Source: Blastomyces gilchristii SLH14081
Lineage: Eukaryota; Ascomycota; Eurotiomycetes; Onygenales; Ajellomycetaceae
NCBI RefSeq assembly: GCF_000003855.2
Contig: NW_003101675.1
Span: 1,286,007 to 1,350,006 of the forward strand
Direction of reading: 5' to 3'
DNA length: 64,000 bases
Made by a program: the position numbers and the translations under genes. Below the pieces are notes generated by a model. The model made no database searches. It was not told the origin of the DNA and saw only the letters and a program-made list of their open reading frames with translations. Position 1 is the stretch's first letter. Every line of letters starts with the position of its first letter. Shown here piece by piece: positions 1-11,786 of the stretch.

Positions 1-2490
1 ATGAAAGATGATGATAACATCTAGCTTTGTAAATTATTAAGCTTGTTCAATACATGCTAGAGTTTCATTGATAAGAGATAAAGAATAACAGTCTTTCTTT
101 ATCAATCTGTTCAATTCATAATAGTTCACACAGAATCAGAGTTGTTCATCTGATTTCTTTGCAAATGAATTAGAAGCTGTAGTAGAGAAGTTACTAATAC
201 ATATAAATTCTTTATTCAACAGGTCATTGAGTGTCTTTTAAAGAAGAAGAAGTTTATCTTAAGACTTATTATAAAGAAGATCTTATAATGATTCAAAATT
301 CTTATCATTCTTCTTTTTCAGCTTAATACTTTAATCTACTTCTGAGTCTTGTAAGAGAGGTAGATTTATAACATTATCTTATCAGAAGACATCTAGATAT
401 TTGTAATAGTATTAAGAGAGTTTTGTATAAGAATCTGTTTCTATATTACAGAATAACTTTTCTAGAGCTTTTTTAATATTAGTCAGACTAATGAAGTAAA
501 GTGTCATATAATTCTGTTATCAGCAATCTTATCAATGACTTCATTGAAAGCTCTTTTAGAGTCTTTTATAAGTATTGACAGAGATCTGTGTCAGATTCAT
601 AGTCTTATGAACATCATTCTCATGAACTTGATCATTATTAGAGAATATTAAACTTCTGTTTCAAGCATTTAATAAAATGTCTTATTCAGATAGTCAGACA
701 AGTTCTAATATAAGATTATAGACAAGATTATTAACTTCATATATATAAGTACCTTTGTATTGATATTCTCTGACATCTATGTTTCATTTCATTATATAAC
801 AGGTGCAAACACCTTTTGAGGCATTAAATTCTATAAGAAGTGAGAGTTTTAATAAGAGAATATGCTGAAGATTACAGTGTCTTACAACTGAAGATTTAAT
901 CATTGATATAGTGATATAGATCACTGTCTATCATGGTTTTTATATTATATATATTATTTATCACAGTAGATAAAGAAATCTCATTCATTGTCATTTTCTC
1001 TTTAAATCATTGTCATCTGACCTCTTTAAGCTGCTTCTTGCAAGTTTAAGCAGAAGCTAATCTTTTCCCTGTTTCATCAGAGTGTGTTTATAATTATCTT
1101 TCAACTCTTTCTCTAATGTAATGTGATTAGTGCAGACTCTCACTAATTTCTTCTTTGAATAAGAAGACATGTAGACTGATCAGCGGTTGAAAGTAATATG
1201 TTTTGATCAGTTACAGTTGATGAATACTTCTTATTAACATTGATCAGCGGCTTCTTCGAGGACAATCTCAGAAACTCAGAAGCCTGTTCAGGCGGAGAAG
1301 ACTCTTCTTTATGCATAGACATTTGAATCTACTCATTGTATGACATCTGTGTTATTCTTTGACACAGATGTATAAGTAACTGAGATGTAGCATCTTCTGT
1401 CATTATTCTGTATACTCTTAAGCTTGATAAGACAGTTATTCAATATTCAGAGTTGTATGCAGAAGGCTTCATAAGTCAGGTCTTCATCTACACTTATAAA
1501 GACTTGTAACAGTTCAAAAGTCAGTGTCTTCTTAAGCATACTAATCTTTATTTAATTCTTTCAAGACTGACTGCCTGCTTCTAGAATCTTGATATCAAAC
1601 TCAGGAATGAATGTTATAAGAGAAGTATTTCTCTGTTAGATACTCTGTAATCAATCTAATATCTTCTGCTGCATAGCAGTGTCTCTGAACAGAATATTAA
1701 GATATTTAACAATGTTGTCAGAGATATATAATACTGATTTACATGTCTTCATTTCTGAATAAAACTTCTGTTTCATGCAATCTTTCAATTGATTATTGAT
1801 ATATTAATCTTGATTAGTTAACAAATCAATGACATCTTCATGTACACTTAGATTCACAAGCATGTTCAATTTACATCTACACTTAGTTTGACAAGCATGT
1901 TGAATCTTCATGACAGGTAGAGAGTGAGATCAGAACTATTAAAATATGCAGAAGTATCTAGATATTTCTTTAGCAGTTATATCATATTTATATCTGATTC
2001 AGTCAGTGTTGAAATTATCTGTACAGAGGCTTCTTATTGACTTAATCATTGAATTTCTTCATATTAACATTGTTAAGTCACATGTATATCAGCTATCCGC
2101 TGTTTTTATAATTCAAACATTACTCAGAGTCACTTCAGCACTATGTCTATGCTCATGTTTCAGAGTTCTCTCATGTTATGAGTAGACATAGCTATATCAT
2201 TTATCAGATGTGTAGTATCTGTGTTTGAGAGTTTTTCAGACTCAGAAGAAGTGTATTCATATGAATATCTTATATGTCTAAGATGTCAGAACTCTCAGAT
2301 CTTTCACTGACATTCTCTTTATAAGATCTTATTACAGAGTCAGAGCAGCTGAGGAGTGAGCTTTTATTTAAGTACTCAGTGTTCACTCCACTGATTGTTT
2401 ATATCTCTATTTCTTACATATCATTATGTTTTTGAATATCTTCTCAATGAGTAATCATTTCTAATGAGGAGATAATGAATGTTTTTCAAG
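1..2490 (-). pseudogene. Gypsy-2 copy A, gag region (decayed, runs off left edge)
   Basis: This is the 5' internal part of a Ty3/Gypsy retrotransposon on the minus strand, directly downstream of the LTR at 2491-2746. It was recognised by similarity to copy B (23243-24600, plus). Both hold a small open frame antisense to gag (1946-2185 here, 23547-23786 in copy B) whose translations match over most of about 79 residues. Both also carry a short GC-richer patch at similar distance from the LTR (about 1245-1300 here, 24385-24440 there). The sense frame is full of stops. Gag would form the particle core in the cytoplasm. Protease, RT and integrase would lie beyond the left edge. The Gypsy assignment is firm through copy B; exact gag borders are not. 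Confidence 0.72.
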
Positions 2491-2746
2491 TGTAATGAGC
2501 CTACATCAAATAGACCAGTATTAAGATATAGGTCTTATATAACAAAAGTGGAAAATGTTAGAGAAAGAAAACAAAAGAGAAAGTGCGAGAATCAGCAATT
2601 GAAGCAGATATTTATATGTGTATGAGATGAAGCTTCGGGGTGAGAGAATAGAAACTCCGTGAGCTTCTCAGCCGAGAATCGGAGCTTTCAGCAGAAATCT
2701 ATAAAGTGTGATGAAATGATTTATCAATCGGGCACAGCTCACTACA
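2491..2746 (-). repeat. LTR of Gypsy-2 copy A (5' LTR)
   Basis: Read on the minus strand the LTR starts TGTAG and ends TTACA. It aligns along its length with 22972-23242 (plus) and 57693-58010 (minus). A TATAAATA box lies at 2609-2616 on the minus strand at the same relative place as in copy B. Gag similarity begins immediately on its left, so this is the 5' LTR of a minus-strand element. It keeps more GC than the internal region. Confidence 0.8.
2609..2616 (-). promoter_or_regulatory. TATA box in Gypsy-2 LTR (copy A)
   Basis: TATAAATA on the minus strand, conserved in place and sequence in the copy B LTR (23116-23123). Likely the core promoter for the element's genomic RNA. Confidence 0.5.
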
Positions 2747-2770
2747 AATAATAATAATAATAATAATCAT
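2747..2770. repeat. (AAT)n microsatellite
   Basis: A short run of AAT units lies directly against the start of the copy A LTR. Its origin is unclear; it could be the leftover tail of a LINE or SINE. Confidence 0.6.
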
Positions 2771-2773
2771 CTC

Positions 2774-3381
2774 TGAGAAGACAGAGAAGAGAGATTTTAA
2801 GATGATTATTATCTCAGATAAGAAGAAGAAGAAGAAGACTAAACATAAGAAGTAAATTGTGAAGAATGATCAGAAGAAGAATGACAAAGAGAAGAAGAAA
2901 GAGAAGAAAGATAATAAGTAAAAAAAGTTTTTTCCTTTTCTATATTACTTAGTTATAACTATTAAATAATAATTGAAATTAATTTTAAGTTTTCAAAAAT
3001 TATTGTGCAAGTTGTAATCAATGTCAGAAATAATATATCTATATATATGTAACTATGATGATTTATAAATCACTATAATATATAAGTATCAACATTTTTT
3101 CAACATTGATATTTATAATAGTGATATATTTTTAATGATATTATCTAATACTGTAATTTAATAATACTCTCTTTTACAATATTAATATATTTCAAGAAAT
3201 ATAACAGAGATTAATCAAGATTATTTATTTACTTTTATACATTGAGAATATTCAATCTGAGTTAGTACTAAAATTATAACTAAGCTAAGAGAGAAGATTA
3301 TATTCTCTTATAATAATTCTTCTTACATATATCAGTAGTCAGTTATTGAAAATAAATTATTATCTTTCTTAAATCTTTGTA
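2774..3381 (+). mobile_element. Partial copy of the hAT-element accessory segment
   Basis: About 600 bp align with 61105-61705 inside the hAT element. The shared part holds the end of a charged, Lys/Glu-rich reading frame (runs of AAG/GAA codons near 2820-2920) and the AT-rich stretch after it, including a TATATA run near 3030-3050. Similarity ends on the right near 3375, just before the mariner-type MITE, and on the left at the AAT run beside the Gypsy-2 LTR. It is best read as a remnant of a second hAT copy. No transposase sequence is present here. Confidence 0.6.
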
Positions 3382-4208
3382 ACAATAAGTGCTCGCAGGC
3401 GATTATTCAGATGTTTTCAGCTTGACATGATATGTACTGATAGCTACTAGAAGTATTTGTGATAGAAAGATAAAATGTAGAGATTAAATATATAATAGTA
3501 TTCAAGCTGAGTTACAAATATTAGTCATGAACTTCAGTCTATATAGTTATATAGAGTCAAGGAGCTGCTAACACTATTAATTATATAAGACATAGAAATA
3601 GAGATAAAGAATCTGTAAGAACTATAATTTCTTACATACTTCTTTCTCTTTAAGGCTTCATTTATGAAGTCTTTCACTGAGTTATTTCATAGAATCAGAC
3701 TCAGCACTGCAGTGATACTCACTAAAAACTATTCATATCTATAAAAAATCTTATTGAGAAAAAATCTCTTATTATTATGAAGAGAAAAGAGTCTATCACT
3801 CAGTTTCTTATTTCAAGAGATTCTTTGTAATTTGCAGATTCTTCTCTGATTATTATACAGATTCATCTCACCTCTTTTATTTCAGAGAGTTTCATTTGAC
3901 TCTTAATCATTTCTGCAAGATTTATATATAATTGTTACATAAATTCATCTTACATCTTTCAATCTGAAGAGTGTCAGTTGATCTTCAATCATTTTTCTAT
4001 GAGATTCTTATATCACTGCTACATAGATTCATTCTGCGGATGCATCACTTTCTGTGAGATTACTCTTATTAAAGAGAAGTCTTTATAAGTTAATGTTTTA
4101 CTCATTCTTATAAATCATTGTTTTTTCAACACTGTAAAGTTGTAAGAAATTTTTCATTCTTTTACTAACTCTGTATCACCTGAATAATTGCCGGTGAGCA
4201 CTTATTCT
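3382..4208. mobile_element. Tc1/mariner-type MITE (827 bp)
   Basis: Terminal inverted repeats of about 31 bp lie at 3382-3413 and 4176-4208. Both ends read ACA/GAATAAGTGCTC from the outside, followed by a GC-rich GGC/CGGC and ATTATTCAG, with a handful of mismatches. A TA dinucleotide flanks each end (3380-3381 and 4209-4210), as expected for Tc1/mariner insertions. No transposase frame is visible. The interior is AT-rich and contains an imperfect tandem repeat. The right TIR abuts the 5' end of LINE copy 1. Confidence 0.7.
3859..4040. repeat. Imperfect 83-bp tandem repeat inside the MITE
   Basis: Two diverged units start at about 3859 and 3941, and a partial third begins at 4025. Each starts with A/GATTCATCT or a close variant and ends near TACAT. 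Confidence 0.55.
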
Positions 4209-4522
4209 TACATCACACCGCTCCACCACGAACTCGCTCGATTTTTCGAATAAGAACCCGCCGATAGATCCATCGAAAAGCCCTCGATCATACAAACATT
4301 TTGACCCCATCGCCGACTGCATACCCCGTGTGGTGGTGGAGTTATCCAGCCAAACATGAACCAGACGTTGTTTGAAACTCCTGTATGGGATTATCCCCTG
4401 TTCTCCCCTATCACATCACAACCCCGGGCCAAATTGTCATACAAATTGTAAGGTGAAGAGACCTAGTCATATGTGTCAATCTTCTCAATTTTGAAAGATT
4501 CTCAATCTGTAATTGTGAAGAT

Positions 4523-4850
4523 ATCTGAGAAGTGATCTCTGTGAAAACCCTATTCATCTTTGATGTTTCAAAACATCAACACCAAGTCTCACCCTTGTAC
4601 CGCCCTTCCCAATCAGGCCCATTCTCAGCAGGAAAATACAAAAAGATACCTTGACAATAATATCAAGCACATAATCAACAGACACTTCTGAAGTGCAATC
4701 TCTGTAAATACTCTGTCTGTCTTTAGTGTATCTAGACATCAATATCAAGTCTCACTCTTATATCACCTCTCACAATCTGGCTCATCCTCAGCAGAATAAT
4801 ACAAAAAGATATCTCAGTACAAGCATTTAATATATAATTAGCAGATAATA
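4523..4850 (+). promoter_or_regulatory. LINE 5' UTR monomers (two about 162-bp units)
   Basis: Two tandem units begin near 4523 and 4685. Each contains a block resembling CATCAACACCAAGTC, a Pro-rich-looking CCC-containing stretch and AGCAGAAAAATACAAA. Copy 2 has the same two units with less decay. Tandem 5' monomers act as internal promoters in some LINEs; that role is inferred here. Confidence 0.6.
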
Positions 4851-5917
4851 AGTCAATAGAACAAGTCAACAGCATATTAATAACTATAAATTCAGTATAT
4901 CTTAAGATCTGACTGAGCCTTTGATCTCTGTATAGTGAGATATATTAAATCTAGTTTTAATATCTTAATATTCAATAGATTCTGTAAGAGATTGAGAACA
5001 ACAATACTAGATTTCTATTGAATTTGAGAATGAACTCTATATTAATATAATTATTGACAAAGTCTTCTATTTTAATATATAAATAATCAGTTCCTCTACA
5101 TCTCACTGACAATATTTAAATTATTATATAGAAATAGATTTATATTCTCTATAATATCAAGACTCTGAAGAGGGAAAGTCTTGATAGAGAATATATAGTA
5201 GTGTATATCTTAGCAGTTTTTATCTCATTCTTCTACAGCAGTTAATGTAAAAAAAAAGATCTTAGAAATAGTTTTTTACTTCTCTTGAAAAAGTAAGATA
5301 TTTTTCTTTGAATTTTATACAATATTCTTATAAAGAATTAAAAACAGAGTTATTTTCTGTCATAATTTCATATTCTTTTAAGTAAGAATTACTTTTTCAG
5401 TAGCTGAAGAGCTTTCATTAATACTTAATTCTTTTTTACACTCTTTATTAACTGATTTGAGTTACACACTTCTTGTGTGAGAAGAACTGAATAATTTAGA
5501 ATAAAATTTAATAGTTGTAATTAATTTCTCTGTAAAAAATTGATTTATTTTTTATCAGTTTTTCTCTTAAAAACTGTTATATTATCTGATTTATTATGAA
5601 TTGATATCATACTTTTTCTCACTATATTTCAAGAAAGAGATTGTAAAGATTTTATTAATTTATCTTAAAAATTAATTTTAGTTTATTACATTCTCTTCAA
5701 AAATCTAATCTAGTTACTGAACTAGTGTGAAAAGAATTAGGTATTTTATATATAAAAGTCTTTTATTCTTCTTTTGAAACAGTCTGACCAACTTTTCAAT
5801 TGAAAATAGACTTAGAAATCTCTTAATTGAAACAGTCTGATTCACTTTTCAATTCAAAAAAGTGCAATAAATATCTCAATTGAATCACTCTGATCAACTT
5901 TTCATTGAGTAAGAACA

Positions 5918-7566
5918 ATGAGTTCAAAAATACACTCAGTTAATGTGGAAAAAGATGCTTTCTCAAATACTATTTCTGAGATTGAAATTCTGAAGAGAAG
6001 AAAGAAAGAAGAAATAGAGAAATAACAAGTTCTTGAAATACAGAAATTTGAAAAAGTAAGTAAGATTCTTGAAAAGCAGTGTCTGAGTGAGATAAATAAA
6101 GAAGTTCTGTTAATTCTTCATACTCAGACTAGACAACTACAGAAAGTAATCAAGTTCAAACTTGAAATTTCAAACACAGTTCTAAAAACCTTGAAAATTT
6201 CTAATACAATCACTGACTCTGTAGTTTTTTCTTCTTCTTTTTCTACTTCTTCTTCTTCTTCTTTAAATTAGAAGAAAACATATGCTCAAACAGCTGAATC
6301 TGCTATCTTTAAATCTGCTATCTCTAAATCTGCTATCTCAAAACCTGCTCACAATTCTGAGAAAACTGAGAAGAATACTGCTCATACTTCTATTGACAGA
6401 AAAGTAAAGAAAAAAATATAAAAAGAGAAAAATCTTCAAATCTTCAGAAATAGAAGACTTATTCTTAAAATCTCAAATCAGAATATCTTACAGAGAAACA
6501 AGTGAAACTCAAATCTTATTTTCAGAATTAAAAATAAAATCAATCAGCAGTTGTTTTCTCAGTTAATGACTGATATTAAAGTTTAAAAATCAGTTATAGA
6601 TTCAATTGAGTCATTCTTCTTTGAAAACTTCATTATTCTGACTATAATGTCTGAATTCAGTGTAGAGTCTCTTATTTAGAATGAGAATCTCTGAAAATCA
6701 GCAGTAGAATCTTTGTTAAACATAGTAATTCTATCTAAGAGAGATGAATAGTAGAATAAATTCATTCTTTATAATATTTTAATTGAAATCTTTGACTGTG
6801 AGAAAGAAATACTACTTCTCAAAAATAAATTAGAAGAATATAATTCTATTCAACTGAGAAAAGAGCCTGTATAACTTAATTTAATTGAGTTCAGACAGAG
6901 CAGAAGAAATGCCTCTGTTCTAGTATATATAAAGACACTTGAATAATTAAGAATCTCTGAAGTAAGAGTAGCAGATTTGAAAATGAGAGTTCATGAATAC
7001 AAAGACTCAAGAATGAATCTCAAAGCTCAAACACAGTGTTTAAACTGTCAAAGATATGAACACTTTATAATCTCTTGTTTCAGAGACTCAAAATGCACAT
7101 TCTATGCTAGAGATTATAAAACTAGTGAGTATAAATGTGAAATATACTTAATAAGAGATGAACTATGTTAATAAACTCTGTTTAAGTGCTTCAATTGTAA
7201 AGAAAAACATGCATCTAGCTCAAAAGAATGTGTATTTATTTCAAGAACTCAGAAGAACTGAAGAAAAGATAAAGCTTAAAGTGAATCTAAAACTGAAAAG
7301 AAAAGTCAAGCTACTAAATCTACAACTGCAAGCTTAAAAAGAAGAAACTCTTAACTATCTAAATCTTGAAACTTTAATTCTTCAGCTAAATATAAATAGA
7401 ATTTGAATTCTCAAACTTCTGTTAAGATTAGAGAATTAAGAAATAACTCTGATAATAAACTAGATATAATGTAAGCAGTTCAGAGTCTGACTTTTCAAAA
7501 TTGTTATAATCTACTATCTGATAATAGTGATTAGATTCTACTCAATCTCTACTCTCTTATAGTATG
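5918..7566 (+). pseudogene. LINE copy 1 ORF1 (Gag-like, zinc knuckles), decayed
   Basis: The chosen start is the ATG at 5918, which opens with Met-Ser-Ser-Lys in all three LINE copies. The N-terminal third is Lys/Glu-rich and looks coiled-coil; a Ser/Thr-rich stretch follows near 6220-6300. The C-terminal third (about 7035-7220) carries an intact CX2CX4HX4C knuckle, a second one with Cys and His changed to Tyr, and a third CX2CX3HX5C. This triple-knuckle arrangement is typical of ORF1 proteins of fungal Tad1-like LINEs, which bind the element RNA in ribonucleoprotein particles. Many TAA, TAG and TGA codons interrupt it. Its end overlaps the apparent ORF2 start in an ATGA near 7564, although that TGA may be a former Trp codon. 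Confidence 0.8.
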
Positions 7567-7823
7567 AATATACAACAAAAACAACAAAAAAAGTTTAAAT
7601 ACTCTTTAAAAATCATATTTATTGAAAATAATGTGAATAGAAACTCAAATTGTATTTATTCTTGTCTTCAAATTACATTTGAATAAAAAGTTAATTTTAT
7701 ACTGCTTCAGAAATCAAATTCTGATGCTGAGTAAAAATACATCATTTCTCATTCAAGCTACTACTGCTTTCTACCTCAAAAGTCTGAGATAAAGTCAAGA
7801 GTAGTGATCTATGAAATAAAGAG

Positions 7824-7909
7824 GCCCCGGTGGCCGAATGATTAATGCGGCCACCTGGTAGTGCCTTGGCGTGGGAAACCAAGACGCGTGGGTTCGAAAC
7901 CCGCAGGGA
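7824..7909 (+). ncRNA. tRNA-like head of SINE 1 (Pol III promoter)
   Basis: GCCCC at the 5' end can pair with GGG(G)A at the 3' end as an acceptor stem. The middle forms a hairpin with GCCTTGG and CCAAGNC arms. The T-arm GGTTCGAAACC is intact. The length and a long arm recall tRNA-Ser or tRNA-Leu. No plausible seven-base anticodon loop is seen, so it is a SINE head and not a working tRNA gene. Confidence 0.7.
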
Positions 7910-8197
7910 ATACATTAAATCTGGAACTCAAGCACCTCAGGTTTCTAATAAATACAGAGGTGTACAAATCGCTTCAATGAATTGCTTTATGTTCCTGAGC
8001 TGAGAAGTTATTATCACATGTATCTAGTTGTCACTTCTTTGTATTTTTCTATGTTCTTATTATCTTGATGTGGTCTCAACACCTGTATTTCCTCCTGTAT
8101 AATCAACACTTGACCTGTATTTAACATCATACAAGGACTCAAGATAGGCTCCGCTTGCATATGAGTATAATGGAAGAAGAATAATAATAATAATAAT
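7824..8197 (+). mobile_element. tRNA-derived SINE, copy 1 (374 bp)
   Basis: The 5' part (7824-7909) is tRNA-like, with a box A-like TGGCCGAATG and a box B-like GGTTCGAAACC. An unrelated body of about 250 bp follows, ending in GAAGAATAATAAT repeats. It sits inside the endonuclease region of LINE copy 1. The 13-bp TSD is ATGAAATAAAGAG (7811-7823) versus ATGAAAGAAAGAG (8198-8210), and LINE copy 2 near 39632 shows the uninterrupted site. It is far less mutated than the surrounding LINE, consistent with a length too short to attract repeat-directed mutation. Confidence 0.9.
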
Positions 8198-8525
8198 ATG
8201 AAAGAAAGAGATCAAGATATCAATTTAATTCAAGATTTAATATCATGTCTGACCCTGATATTCTGATGAGTGATATTATAGATAAAGAGAATGAGTTTGA
8301 TACTATACAGCTTATAAATATCTATAATGAAAAGTTATTGAAGAAAAATAATAATATCTGAATAATTAATAAAGAATTTCTGAACATAACTTCATTAAGA
8401 AACTCTATAATTGCAGAAGATTTCAATGCACATTCTCTCTGATGAAATTCAGAATGTAAAAGAGCAGTAAGAGCAGATAATCTGATTAAATGAATCTTTG
8501 AGTATTTAATAGATTTAGTTAACAA
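8198..8525 (+). pseudogene. LINE copy 1 endonuclease continuation after SINE 1
   Basis: The same frame as 39680-39877 in copy 2, where it is open for 65 residues. It contains the DxDI block near 8250 and the catalytic DFNAH-like motif near 8420. It resumes right after the SINE TSD, confirming that SINE insertion split one domain. Confidence 0.75.
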
Positions 8526-11500
8526 GTCTGATCAACAAATATTCTTTAGAAAAGATATGAAACAGAAATCTATTACAGATCTAATCTTTATATCATAAAA
8601 TCTAATGAAAAAAGAACTTGTAAACTGATTGATTAATTTAAATAAGACATTGAGATCAGATCATAATATTATTCAATTTGATATTGAACTGAGTGAAAAA
8701 TAAATGAGTGAAAACCCTCTTCTCTCTAATCAGTTTAACTTTGAAAAAGCTGATTGAAAAGCAGTTGAACAAAGTATAAAACTGTTAAAATCTGAAAAGC
8801 AGAGTGAGCTATATTGAAATTCTGATCAAGATATCTCAGATGAAGTACTTGAGAATAGAGAGAAGCTCATTACATCTATTATTCTAACAAGTGTTAGAGA
8901 TAATATTTCAAAGAGAAAGTCTTCTGAGTATTTCAAATCTTAATGAAATGAGAATATTATATTTAAAAGACAATAATTAACTACTGTGAGAAGAGATTGA
9001 AAGAATGATGTAATATCTGATAAAGAGTTCAAAGCTGTCAGAAATGAATATTTTTCAGATATTAAAAGAGCAAAAACAGACTGCTGAAATAAATTTCTTG
9101 AAGAAGCATAAGAAAAGAAAGTTTTTAAAGCTTTTAACTATACTAAAACAAGAAGTGGAGCAAAACTTCCAGCTCTAGAATATGAGTTTCAGAATGAATC
9201 ATATAGAGCAAATTCTTTTGAGAAAAAATGTCAAGCTTTTATAAGAATTCTCTTTCAAAACTTATCAGATTCAGATTCAGAGAAAGAGAATATATCACTT
9301 CATAACTATATTAATGAAAATGACTGAAAATAATCTGAGCTTATATAAGATGAATTAGAGTCAGCTATCTTCTCAAGTTCAGTTAAAACTGCTGCAGGGC
9401 CTGATTTAATGAATCACTTGATTATTCAAAATACATACTTCTACTTAAAGAATAAATATTTTGAGCTCTTTTTCAATCTCTTGAAAAATGAATATTATTC
9501 TGAATCCTGAAGAGAAGCTACTGAAGTGATTCTTCTAAAGTTTAATAGAAAAACTTCAATTTCTAAGTTATATAGAGTAATATCTCTGTTGAACTGTTTA
9601 GAAAAGCATTTAGAAAAGATAATAGTTACTTAACTATCTTTTATAATCTCTATTAATAATTCTGTTTTATTCAGTGTATAAATGAGAGATAGAAAGTAAT
9701 ATTCTATAATTAACACTATTCTCTCAGTTATTTATAATATTCAAATAGCAAAGTACAAAGATCTGATCTCAACTGCAGTTTTTATTGATATAAAAGAAGT
9801 ATTTAATCATGTTTCAAAGTCAAAGTTAATTCAGACTTTGAAGATGTTAAAACATTTGTGTTCTCTAATAAAATGAGTTAACTGTTTTATATCTAAAAGA
9901 ATCATACAACTATTCTTTGATGAAATGAAATAAGACAAGACTGAGATAAAAATAGAAGTACTGTAAGAATCTTCAATCTCACTCATTTTATTTACAATAT
10001 ACACTGTATATCTATTCAAAAATAGAGATATGAAAGTAGTGTGATCTCTGAGTTATGTGAATGATATTGATCTAGTCTACAGCTTAAAAACAATCAGAGA
10101 GAATTTGAAAGTAATTGAAAAAGTAGTAAAGGAAATCTTTATTAGAGCAGATATCAATTAAATTTAATTTAATATGAATAAAACTGAGTTAATTCATTTC
10201 TTGTTCACATTCAATGAGAAAGAACTATATCTAACTCTTTTGAATAGAGAGATTAGACCCAGTTTAAATGTTAAATAATTAGAAGTATGGTTACACTTCA
10301 AGTTGAATTTTAAATATCATATTCAACAAAGAACTATCAAGATAGAAAGACTATTGAATAACATAATCAGACTATTAAATACAGAGAGAGATCTATTCTT
10401 CCAGGCTATGAGACAGTTATATATAGCCTGTATTATCTCAGTAGCTGATTATGAAGTTTAAGTTTAATGAAATAATCAAGAAAATTTTACTGAACTTTTT
10501 TAAACTCTTTAAAACAGAGCTTTGAGAAGAATTCTGAAAGCATTCAAATCATCTTCAATTAAAGTAATGAAAATTGAAGCTTCAATTCTCTCTTCTACTA
10601 TTAGATTTGAAAAGACCTGTATGAACTATGCTCTGTGAGTTATGAAGATAAACTTAAATTATATAATCAGAGAAAGAGTCTCTTCATTATTTTCATCAAC
10701 TAACTCTGAAAATGAACTAGATTAAAATAGATTTCTTAATTGAAATGAAAATAATTCTTCAAAGAAAATGTCTTCTCAACTATACAGGCTATACTCACTG
10801 ATTAAAGATTAATTTTCTTCTTTAAATGTTGAAAAAGTTGATCATGAGAAGATATCTTTGTGAAGAGTAAAGCTTGAATCTCTTATAGACTTATAAATAA
10901 GTGAACTATCTAAAGAGAAAGAATATGAACAGCATTTAAAGAGAATTTCTACAATTATTATAGAAGACTCTATTCTGATTTATTCAAATGACTCAAAAAA
11001 TGAGAATCTGAATATATTAGATGCAGACATTGCTTACACTGAAGATAATATCAATTTTATCTCAGATTTCTGAAATCTAGACAGTGAATCTGAAGTCTTT
11101 GATACTGAACTATTTATAATAGTGAAAGCTTTCAAACTTATTAAAATAAAATCTTATAAAAGAGAAAATAGTTTGAAAGAGATATTAATATTCTCTGACT
11201 GTCAAGCTGTCTTAAAAAGACTTAGAAATACTCAGATTTATAATAATTAAATAAATCTTGAACTGATTTTACACTCTGTTTTGAAAATTCAAAAGAGAAC
11301 AATATTCAAGCTGATAATTCATTGACACTGAGTTCCTGCTCATATGAATATTCATAACAATGAATTAGCTGATTCAGCTGTAAAAAAGAGTTCAGAATTA
11401 AGCAGATCTATTCAAAAGATTATATTCTGATCTTTTATAAAGTGAAAGATAAAACAATCATGTTTAGATAAGTGAAATGAAAGCTGATAGAAACAAAAGA

Positions 11501-11607
11501 ATAGTATACATTATTCAAGATTTGAAACAAAACTCAAGTGAAAATCTTGTTTAATCAAATGTAAACAGAAAATATTCTCATCTATAATGCAGCTGAAACT
11601 AGGACAT

Positions 11608-11786
11608 TGTGGTTCGGAAGAACGTACGACCGTCGGATAATAACGCGGCCGCTTCCGAACTACTAGCGTACGAATGTAAAGGGGGGCCCTAGTGGCCACT
11701 AATTAATTTAGCGTATGAGATTCAATATATAAGAAGCCGGTGTACGCCTGTAATCGTACACTGGCTTAAGCAACCTTTGAATCATA
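11608..11786 (+). repeat. Gypsy-1 5' LTR
   Basis: TG...CA-type LTR of 179 bp with a GCGGCCGC palindrome and a GGGGGGCCC run, both rare in this AT-rich window. It differs from the 3' LTR at only about ten positions, almost all transitions. Confidence 0.92.

Larger units (their letters stand above)
7564..11607 (+). pseudogene. LINE copy 1 ORF2, endonuclease-RT-RNase H part, decayed
   Basis: Reading through stops gives an APE-type endonuclease (about 7600-8480). It includes a region ending in a Gly-Asp-Phe-Asn-Ala-His-like motif (EDFNAH, near 8418-8440), and SINE 1 splits it. The reverse transcriptase follows at about 9350-10250, with GPD near 9400, an F-x-D-x-K block near 9785 and YVND (for YVDD) near 10058. 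RNase H lies at about 10960-11400 and ends in an H-x-V-P-A-H plus NELADSA motif near 11330-11375. Gypsy-1 interrupts the frame at 11608, and the C-terminus resumes at 19917. Trp positions are mostly TGA. ORF2 would nick the target and copy the RNA in the nucleus; it cannot be active in this state. Confidence 0.85.

Noticed and set aside
1946..2185. A conserved small protein, also at 23547-23786.
   Set aside because: Both frames are antisense to gag of the same Gypsy family; similarity follows from shared ancestry of the elements, and the strand opposite fits a Gypsy capsid.
4165..4176. CTAACTCTGTA near 4166 matches the sequence right of the LINE copy 1 tail (20608) and could be its TSD.
   Set aside because: The left match lies inside the mariner-type MITE, 35 bp before its TIR end, and the flanks beyond the match do not agree with an insertion there. 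Treated as chance in low-complexity sequence.
7824..7909. A functional tRNA gene (and the similar heads at 46926-47010 and 57376-57461).
   Set aside because: The same sequence heads a dispersed repeat with TSDs and an A/T tail, and no normal anticodon loop can be drawn.
11511..11699. A 62-residue minus-strand protein.
   Set aside because: It crosses the junction of LINE ORF2 and the Gypsy-1 LTR, so it cannot be an old gene.
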